Shown one piece after another: positions 58,001 through 64,000 of a DNA stretch of 64,000 nt. Under the pieces are notes generated by a model, which was not told where the DNA came from, did no database searches, and saw nothing but the letters and a program-made list of their open reading frames with translations. Position numbers and translations under genes: made by a program. The stretch lies in contig JAQGDQ010000761.1 of the NCBI GenBank assembly GCA_030141605.1, forward strand, positions 36,542 to 100,541. The letters are read 5' to 3'. This stretch comes from Tubiluchus corallicola. Lineage: Eukaryota > Priapulida > Priapulimorpha > Priapulimorphida > Tubiluchidae. Within the stretch, counting starts at the first letter, position 1, and every line of letters starts with the position of its first letter.

Positions 58001-61000
58001 AGGTTTAGGGTTTTTCTAACATTACTACTGCTTTTATGCTTCTCACGGCAAGTGTACTAGAGAGCGCAGTTCTCATTTTAAAATGGGTAATTAATAACTT
58101 TTACAGAGCTTTGTGCATTTATTCAATAGGATGTTGAACAGGATGCCTGTAGGCAAAAAAACTAAACTCACATCTCAGTCTTCCGGAGAAAAGCGGGGAG
58201 ATGTTGGTTCGAATTTGCCGAATGTCTGTATTTACTGATACTAAGGTAAGTACAGTAGGCGCCATGTATTTTGCTCACGGTTATGTCGAAACAATGGCCT
58301 ATTTGTCTCAAAAACGTCTAGTATGGCCAATGCTATGCAAAAGTATATAAAAGCTGTCGGCAACGGACTCAAATAACTCGGCATAATTGACTCTAAACCA
58401 CTTACACACGCGGATTAAGCCACTAAACACGCTTACATACAAGCTACACATGTCATTACATGTTGCTTCGATGTAAACAAAGTGGCGGCCGACCAACTAG
58501 TGGTCAGCTCGTGAAACAACGTACTATGTCCATAGTATGTGGGACTTTTTGACGGACCGCATTTTGTCAGAATTTTCAGATATCCGTAAAAGCGAGGTCC
58601 GGCAAACCTAGATGTGAACGTACTTTACAATGCAAAATAAAGAGTACATTGTTTTATAACACTTTGCAATAAAACTTGCGTATTAAAAAAAGAAAGACTT
58701 ACTTCACAATAAAACTTGCGTATTAAAAAAAGAAAGACTTACTTCACAATAAAACTTGCGTATTAAAAAAAGAAAGACTTGCTTCACAATAAAACTTGCG
58801 TATTAAAAAAAGAAAGACTTACTTCACAATAAAACTTGCGTATTAAAAAAAGAAAGACTTACTTCACAATAAAACTCGCGTATTAAAATAAGAGACTTAC
58901 TTCACACTCAGGGCAAGAGCTTTGTCCAGAAAACGCAATGCTAATTCGTGTTCACTGACAGCGTGCAATATCAAACCAATATTGCTCTGGAAGAAACATA
59001 CACAACTAGTTGACAATGTCTCTGACCTGGCCAGAAACTGAAGATTTTGCAAACAATAGTTACAGTCTTGTACAGATGCTAGCCCTTTTGCTTGAAAATT
59101 AGAATTTAGAATTTCACTGAATTTGCTTTGTTGTTTGAACTGCGCTTCACCACGAAATCACAACATTCAACTTTTTAACCCACGACCCATGGGTCAAAGG
59201 TCAACCAATCATGGCGTAACTTAGACCACTCAACTTATCTCATTGAGACCTTTCATTTGATATACTACAACGTAATTTCGGTTAACACGTAAAGGCATAA
59301 CATCCACAATAACATTCTACTACTCATGTTAGGACATTATTATTACTATGATCGCAGTTTACTAGCACCAACAGCTAAGGGGATTTTAATTCGCCCGAGT
59401 TTGCCATTGTGTTCTGGCATAGCAATAACCCAGTAGGAAGAGAATTGGAAACGATAACTGAAATAAATACTGTTAGAAAACAGCATTGTTTCACAGAGGC
59501 AGACGTCAAAACATTTTTTTGCTGTCCATGGGTGAAATACTATTCAGGGGTTATTAAATTAACACCAAGGGTTGTCGTCCACTTACGACCACAATCGGTT
59601 CGAGAGAATTGACCGTAAATTGAACTGTAAGGAAGTGGGACCCGTGTATTCAAGTGCTGCGCCCTTAAACGCAAGGCCTGCGATGAATTTATCAAAACGG
59701 CCATTTAAAGTTAAATTGTTTAAAAAATAGAAGGAAAAATGATGGGCTTTGTATAATTAATTAATTAACGTGTGGAAGTGTCATAAAGTGGAGCAAGTCG
59801 ACGACTGCCCGCACCTCGGAGTCGCGTAGGTCGCAAGTCGACGACGACCCGTACGTCGGAGTCGCGTAGGTCGCAAGTCGACGACAACCTGTACTCACTT
59901 CAAATAATGCAAAAATTTCAACTGATTTAAAAGCAATGTAGTTTTTGAACAAGCAGCCATGCCTGCTTATATAAACATTTTTGAAAATTTTCAAATAAAA
60001 ATTTTAAATCTCTGAAACGCATTAGTCATCTAATGTTTATTCTTCGCACGTAATTATACTCATCTAACGACGCTTACATCTAATAAAGACAATTCCGGAT
60101 GATTCTCTCCGTGTATCAGCAGTACCAGGTAACGCGCTCTGTACAGTAACTTCAGAGCCGTAGAGATGTGAGAGTTAGCAAAGCAATACAAAGCTAGATG
60201 CGTCTGAAAAAATAATAAGAAAATAAAGTATGAAAATATGGAGATACAGTACACAGTACTTTTTCTACCTAGCAGCAGACGCTAGCGTACAGCGTGTTAT
60301 CTCAGACATGTGCACATGGCTGCATCCGAGGTAATTATTATTTAATGTAAGCTTTGATTTAAAATAAGCTATTGTAGTTTTCAATATTTTAGAGTATTTT
60401 CAATATAATACATTCTTTATTCTGAACTAATGTTTACACAATCATCCGATTTTCCTTTAATTTGTAATCATTTAGTTATGTCTGTGCTCATACAGTAGCA
60501 GAAAAGTCATAGGTCTGAAAAGACCTATAATGAATTGCGCAGTGCTGAAGGAGTTAAAGCACAGAATGACTGCAGGTAAGGAAGAACACAACAGCAGGGA
60601 TGCGAATTACAAATTGCAAAAAAAACTCTGCAAGGATACATGATACCTAATTGTCTCAAAAATGCCTAAGTACTGGCCGCTCCTATGCAAAAGTATATAA
60701 AAACTGTCTGCAATTGACTCAAATAACTCTGCACAATTGATTCTATATTTTTATACATAGAGATTACACTGATGTACGTGATGTAAACAAAGTGACGGCC
60801 TGCCAACTAGCGATCAGTTTGTGAAATAATGTACTGGGTCCGTAAAAATTTTCTCAAGGAATTTACGCGATTTACAAAAATGGCACTACTGGTCTTCCAA
60901 AAACTCGGAATTCTGCGTGTCCGCGGAAAATTCTCATCCCTGCACAACAGCGGAAATCTTTGATGACAATTACACAGATAGTAAATATCTACAGTAGGTT

Positions 61001-63608
61001 GGAATCATAGTAAATAATAATAATGAATAAGTAAGTATGTATGAAATAAATAAATCTGAATCTGATATCTAAGCAAGGTACAATCAATAACATACATATT
61101 CCGTAACTGTGTTTGGATGATCAATGCCCATCACTCGTTCGCTCATCAATACAGCTTTCTGCTGCTGGGCCATGGCCTCTGCATAGTCTCCCATTATATA
61201 ATTAAGCCTAAAAAAAGCACATTTCTAGAAAATATTGCATCACGAAATTAATCTAATAGGCCTAAATACTCAAAAGACTTACAATTTTAATAAACTGCTC
61301 AAGTATTTTCACGGCTAAGCTAAAAAAATCATTAACATATACTTAGTTAATTAATGTAATTAACAGATAATTTATTTGCTTTCATCCAGTCATCAATCTC
61401 TTTTTTAGTTCATTGTTAGTGCGATGTTGTAAAGTTGAATAGTTAGTAGATGTGAGGAAGAGACTTGTGTCATCAGCAAAAAGACGAGTGTTAAAATTAG
61501 TAGCAAGAGGTAGGTCATTGATATAGATCAGGAAAAGCAGCGGCCCAAGAGTTGATCCTTGAGGTACACCACAGTTTATATCTAGCAAATCAGAGCATGT
61601 ATTGTTAATAGTGGTGAACTGTTGTCGGTTAGTTAAGTAAGATTTAAGGAGTTCCAAGACACTGATTTCAAACCTTGCCAGCAGGCGGAGACACGTGGCT
61701 ATCTCCGGATGCATCGCACCATAAACATTGTTCAGCAAATTTAAAGCCTCCGAGATGAGCTCGTATCCCTCCTTTAGAAAACCTTGTTGTATTTTATTTT
61801 GTCCCGTACTGAAGAAGCTGTGCGCATCTGTTGCCTGAAAGACGTAAGATTTATGGTAAAAACGTAAATCACATTAAGTACATTTTTGAAGTTGTAAATA
61901 ACGAAAAAGAAGAAGTCGAAATATAAAAATACAGTGTTCCATCGCTACTTCGCGGTACGTTTATCACGGACTTGCTGTTTCGCGGATTTTCAAAAATATT
62001 CATGTAAAATATTTATCGCGGTATTTTTGCTGCTTTGCGGGTTTTTGCGGTACTCCGTCTAAAGTATTTTTGCACATGTGTAGTACGTATTGTACAGTAA
62101 TGTATAGATTTGATGAATTTTGCATAAAAAATCACAAAATGTAGAAAAATATATTAAAAATATTAATTCGAACATGAAAAGAATATTATAAATCATAAAA
62201 AATTGCCATTTACAGTAAATAGTGTATTTATTCGGCGGATGAATGCACACCAAAAACAAAAGACTGTTGGACTTGCATTTAGCGCATGTCGCGCACAGGT
62301 TAAGAGCTTCCAAATTGTCTTTTTCAGCTAGTGGTTTTTTCATTACTTTGTATAGATGATGGGCTTTTTTATTAATACATTCATACCTCTGTTTTTGACC
62401 ATAATTTGTTCTTAAAAAGTGTTTGAAAACCGATTTGGTTGAGAACCGAATGATTTATTCCCATAAGAAATAACGTAAAAGCAAAACTTTCGTTCTCAAG
62501 TACAAAATGAACTGTAAAGTATTACTAAGACGAAATATAATAATGCAAAAATGTCTATTCAAACAGTAGATGTGATATTAATGATAAGAAAAACACAATA
62601 GAATTACTTAGGAAGAAAAACATACATATCCCTGCATGAAAAAACCTTACATGTTTGTAGCAGTGTGATGGTATACGTAAGCAAGAGCAGAAACACGTGT
62701 GTGACTACTCTCGGGCGCGGTCGGTTACGCTCGGCTCTACTCGGCTTGCCGCGCATGTGTTCATCACGTGCTTGGCGGTTGGTCGAGTGCCGAAATTCAT
62801 ACGGGAATGGAGGCAATTTCAACTCGAATTTTCTGGTCGAAAACCGGTTTGTACAGGGATGAGAATGACAAATCACAAAAAAGTGTGAAACAGGCCGGGG
62901 GTTTGAGGGCTGTGTAGGCGCCTTGGAGCCAGCAACAAACTGCAATTTTGTGACCATAGAGAGCCTCTAAGTGGACTTAAAATATCAGTTACCTTGTTTC
63001 CTGCATAATTTAAAATACCCAACAATCAAGGATACATGATACCTAATTGTCTCAAAAACGCCTAAGTACTGGCCGCTCCTATGCAAAAGTATGTAAAAAC
63101 TGTCTGCAATTGACTCAAATAACTCCGCACAATTGATTCTATATTTTGATACAAGGAGATATACACGTGGTTACACTGATGTACGTGACGTAAACAAAGT
63201 GATGGCCTGCCATCTAGCGGTCAGCTTGTGAAATAATGTACTGGGTCCGTAAAAATTTCCTCAACAAATTTACGCGATTTACAAAAATTGCACTACTGGT
63301 CTTCCAAAAACTTGGAATTCCGCGTATACGCGGAACATTCTCATCCCTGTTTGTACGAGTACGGAGACGTTCGAAAACCGAGGCACGACTGCATTATCAT
63401 TACGATAAATCTAATCCTTACCTTTGGATTAACGTGTTTGACCACAGGAAAGAAGTTCACCACGTCTTCCTCACCAAATGTCTGTTTTTGTTTGGTGTCA
63501 AAGTTGTAGTCGCGGAGCAGAACCTGAACACCGCACTTGCTGCAGAACGACCGCAACAGCGACACCTTCTGGAGGCCGTACTTCTCTACGGCTCCGTCCA
63601 CCGATTCA
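48521..63608 (-). CDS. CLUH: CLUH (clustered mitochondria homologue), C-terminal nine exons, 5' partial
   Basis: CLUH is a cytosolic protein that binds mRNAs of nuclear-encoded mitochondrial proteins; loss of it clusters mitochondria. Exons in transcript order: 63422-63608, 61674-61834, 61096-61207, 60078-60203, 58901-58986, 56293-56422, 51689-51823, 50284-50357 and 48521-48815. All junctions are GT-AG and phases agree, giving 434 residues. Exon 1 here contains VVKHVNPK; the next exons form the tetratricopeptide region ([49 protein letters not shown]). The seventh and eighth carry [20 protein letters not shown] and LNVINGILF, collinear with human CLUH as I recall it. The last exon adds an acidic tail of about 80 residues, rich in Asp, Ala and Ser, longer and unlike the human end. 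The N-terminal two thirds lie beyond the right edge. Confidence 0.93.
48909..49290. repeat. Compound AAT/CAG/CAA trinucleotide array
   Basis: Blocks of (AAT)n alternate with AGCAACAGCAGCAGCAACAAC blocks and ATTTAATAAT spacers, in several repeated cassettes. It lies in the last CLUH intron, its near edge about 93 bp before the final acceptor. Poly-Leu and poly-Asn frames are by-products. Confidence 0.95.
49291..50283. other. Unassigned CLUH intron sequence
   Basis: The remainder of the last CLUH intron. A (TGTG/CATG)-rich short run lies near 49940-50010. No exon or element recognised. Confidence 0.35.
50424..51458 (+). repeat. 57-bp minisatellite, ~18 copies
   Basis: The unit GGTTATCCATCTGTAATATT then TACACCTAGATGTTACTATA then TTTTCTTGGCTTCATCA is 57 bp. 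As 57 is a multiple of three, long plus-strand frames appear with a 19-residue repeat ([19 protein letters not shown]), each broken where a copy has ATGATAC (TGA). It fills most of the CLUH intron between 50358 and 51688, antisense to the gene. Confidence 0.97.
51963..52237 (+). repeat. tRNA-derived SINE
   Basis: It starts GCCGGTTTAGTCTAGTGGTA (box A) and has GGTCGTGAGATCGAACC (box B) 36 bp further on, so the head is a tRNA-like pol III promoter. A tRNA-unrelated body follows (AAAGACTTTAAAAATGGTAC), and the end is (TTATTG)n/(TTA)n. It lies in the CLUH intron 51824-56292, in antisense orientation. Confidence 0.85.
52238..52340 (+). mobile_element. Pogo/Tigger-like element, left end only
   Basis: CAGTAAGCCCTCGCTTAACGACTTCCC begins right after the TA at the SINE tail. 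The sequence of repeated CGTTTAACGACG motifs is typical of pogo-type ends. I found no matching right terminus. Confidence 0.55.
52341..53629. other. Unassigned CLUH intron sequence
   Basis: The 102-codon plus-strand frame at 52631-52939 has no family signature and is antisense within the intron. It may be the interior of the pogo-like element. Confidence 0.3.
53630..54121. mobile_element. hAT-type MITE, family H, copy 2
   Basis: The ends are CAGGGATGAGAATGACAAAT and ATTCTCATCCCTG, with a perfect 8-bp target duplication CCTTACAC (53622-53629 and 54122-54129). At 492 bp it is the reference full-length copy. It lies in a CLUH intron. Confidence 0.92.
54505..55450 (+). repeat. 137/141-bp tandem repeat, 7 copies
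   Basis: The unit begins GGATTCTACTCAAAAAGAAC at 54513, 54650, 54791, 54932, 55073, 55210 and 55347, so spacing is 137, 141, 141, 141, 137 and 137 bp. The length difference is a TACA-type indel at the junction. Copies are nearly identical. Each holds GTGACTGTTGTGTCAC, a short palindrome. It lies in a CLUH intron. Confidence 0.97.
55450..55525. repeat. (TA)n with inverted TTAAACGATAT motifs
   Basis: Right at the edge of the 137/141-bp array, its ATATCGTTTAA motif is repeated in inverted form between TA runs (ATTAAACGATATATA twice). This can fold into a long AT hairpin. Confidence 0.85.
55526..56292. other. Unassigned CLUH intron sequence
   Basis: At 56082-56250 a ~60-bp segment (TCTACSGTAAACAG.GYAGTACTGC...CCACGATTACTGCTATG) occurs three times in diverged form. 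Otherwise nothing is recognised. Confidence 0.4.
56690..57190 (-). repeat. Interspersed repeat family F, copy 4
   Basis: The reverse complement of the 46840-47290 copy (CATCCATAAGTTGGCAATTAAGC at the left, TTTCTAGACAGAAAAGTGGG at the right). It lies in the CLUH intron 56423-58900. Confidence 0.7.
57191..58164. other. Unassigned CLUH intron sequence with a short duplication
   Basis: GAAGTTTGTTTTTGTTTTGT followed by TCAACTTTTTTGTACGTTAT occurs at about 57895 and 57959, a recent tandem duplication of about 64 bp. Nothing else recognised. Confidence 0.4.
58165..58630 (-). mobile_element. Inverted-repeat element, family E, copy 2
   Basis: The reverse complement matches 17551-17968 over nearly its full length, including the TCTAGGTTTGCCGGACCTCGCT end and the interior GGTTTAGAGTCAATTATGC...TTTTATATACTTTTGCA. 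It lies in a CLUH intron. Confidence 0.65.
58669..58900. repeat. 40-bp tandem repeat containing copies of a CLUH splice donor
   Basis: The unit ACTTCACAATAAAACTTGCG then TATTAAAAAAAGAAAGACTT is repeated five to six times and runs directly into the CLUH exon ending at 58901. On the minus strand each junction reads GTGAAGTAAGTC, identical to the true exon/donor sequence GTGAA|GTAAGTC. One copy has GCAAGTC instead. Confidence 0.95.
58987..60077. other. CLUH intron with CpG-rich 40-bp duplication
   Basis: At 59793-59890 a 40-bp CpG-rich unit (GCAAGTCGACGACNNCCCGY then ACSTCGGAGTCGCGTAGGTC) occurs 2.5 times. The remainder of the intron is unassigned. Confidence 0.55.
60256..60328 (+). repeat. Short repeat family G, copy 2
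   Basis: Matches 30838-30925 (TCTACCTAGCAGCAGACGCTAG...GTGTTATCTCAGACA.GTGCACATGGCT). The class is unknown. It lies in a CLUH intron. Confidence 0.6.
60595..60942. mobile_element. hAT-type MITE, family H, copy 3 (internally shortened)
   Basis: The ends are CAGGGATGCGAAT and ATTCTCATCCCTG, with a perfect 8-bp duplication CACAACAG (60587-60594 and 60943-60950). It is 348 bp, missing about 140 bp near the left side relative to copy 2. It lies in the CLUH intron 60204-61095. Confidence 0.9.
61382..61672 (-). mobile_element. LINE reverse-transcriptase fragment at a CLUH donor
   Basis: The minus strand encodes [31 protein letters not shown] and LFADDTSLF, the central reverse-transcriptase motifs including the catalytic DD, as in CR1/Jockey-type LINEs. 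The fragment is truncated at both ends. It starts within a few bases of the CLUH donor at 61673-61672, in the sense orientation and in frame with the exon. Confidence 0.9.
61928..62340. mobile_element. Pogo/Tigger-like element remnant
   Basis: CAGTGTTCCATCGCTACTTCGCGGTACG and the repeated TTTCGCGG/TTTGCGG motifs that follow are typical of Tigger-like ends. The 94-codon minus-strand frame at 62059-62343 shows no transposase motif. A second, similar stretch (ACCTCTGTTTTTGACC...GGTTGAGAACCGAATG) lies at 62382-62460. Confidence 0.5.
62461..62854. other. Unassigned CLUH intron sequence, CpG-rich patch
   Basis: Positions 62690-62770 are CpG-rich (CTCGGGCGCGGTCGGTTACG). No exon or element recognised. 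Confidence 0.3.
62855..63348. mobile_element. hAT-type MITE, family H, copy 4
   Basis: Nearly identical to copy 2. The 8-bp duplication GTTTGTAC lies at 62847-62854 and 63349-63356, which places the ends at AGGGATG...CATCCCT. Its edge is about 65 bp from the CLUH donor at 63421. The 178-codon frame starting at 63236 is repeat plus antisense CLUH. Confidence 0.9.
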
Positions 63609-64000
63609 CTGAAACAAAAAACAAATTTATCTTATTTCAATCATCGCAAAGACCCCCGGTTCAGGTCCTGCACTTAACAATTTTTTTTAGAAGTTCATCC
63701 TATCCAGGTCTAGCTTTAACCAAGTTAAAAAAGGTGTCAAATATTTGGGTCGTTAAAAGGAAACATCGCTAAAAGGGAGTCATTAAGTGAGGACATACTG
63801 TACAGCAAGAAGTAAAACAATTGGTTAAAGTTTAAGTCTATTTATTCTTGTGGTTAATGCTGCCTGCTGATTATTGTTGTTTATTGCGTGGCGTGTCGAA
63901 TAGTCATGATGGGCATGGCAGACTATCAAGACTTTATTTAATAAACTACACATTTATTATACAACAAACATAACACAATAACTATAAGAGGACAGTAAAG
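63609..64000. other. CLUH intron at the window edge; pogo-like right end
   Basis: GTTAAAAGGAAACATCGCTA then AAAGGGAGTCATTAAGTGAG then GACATACTGTA (63747-63801) looks like the right end of a pogo/Tigger element. The left end was not found. No further CLUH exon is visible. Confidence 0.45.

Noticed and set aside
63236-63772. 178-codon plus-strand frame
   Set aside because: It begins inside the family H element and then runs antisense through a CLUH exon that has clear family identity on the minus strand.

Overview
This window is nuclear DNA from an animal. It is AT-rich and most of it is interspersed repeat, tandem repeat and intron. Genes are split by GT-AG introns, and the recognisable proteins (IFT20, GEMIN4, CLUH, a C22orf39/PANTS-like twin-CX9C protein, clathrin heavy chain exon 1, and a MYND-finger protein resembling AJM-1) are metazoan. 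The density of hAT-type, TA-flanked and LINE/SINE relics suggests an invertebrate, but I cannot name the species.

Layout. 1-8.6 kb: no gene seen; copies of a ~650 bp interspersed repeat (family A), one with a nested hAT-type element, plus tandem repeats. 8.6-11.7 kb: GEMIN4 on the minus strand, with a large main exon and no identified first exon. 11.8-18.9 kb: repeats and unassigned DNA. 18.97-19.01 kb: a 42-nt minus-strand exon matching exon 1 of clathrin heavy chain, head to head with IFT20 (plus strand, 19.4-23.3 kb, four exons, complete). The ~430 bp between the two start codons is a likely bidirectional promoter. The rest of clathrin is not seen, so its intron 1 would exceed 18.9 kb and would contain GEMIN4. 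26.4-36.4 kb: C22orf39-like gene (plus, four exons, complete) whose introns hold a LINE fragment, hAT elements and minisatellites. 39.8-43.5 kb: one uninterrupted 1240-codon plus-strand ORF with an N-terminal hydrophobic segment and a C-terminal MYND finger. 43.6-48.5 kb: retroelement relics. 48.5-63.6 kb: the 3' part of CLUH on the minus strand, nine exons in consistent phase, continuing beyond the right edge.

The genes do not form one pathway: IFT20 is ciliary, GEMIN4 belongs to SMN-complex snRNP assembly, CLUH binds mRNAs for mitochondrial proteins, the C22orf39-like protein has a twin CX9C pattern, and clathrin acts in vesicle coats. The notable biology is where repeats meet splice sites. 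A hAT-type element ends 18 bp before the last IFT20 acceptor. A CLUH donor is copied in a 40-bp tandem array. A LINE reverse-transcriptase fragment begins at another CLUH donor and leaves a read-through frame. Exon 2 of the C22orf39-like gene starts with a perfect donor motif, as in recursive splicing. Exon models were built by eye from splice signals, phase and remembered family sequences; no alignment or expression data were available.
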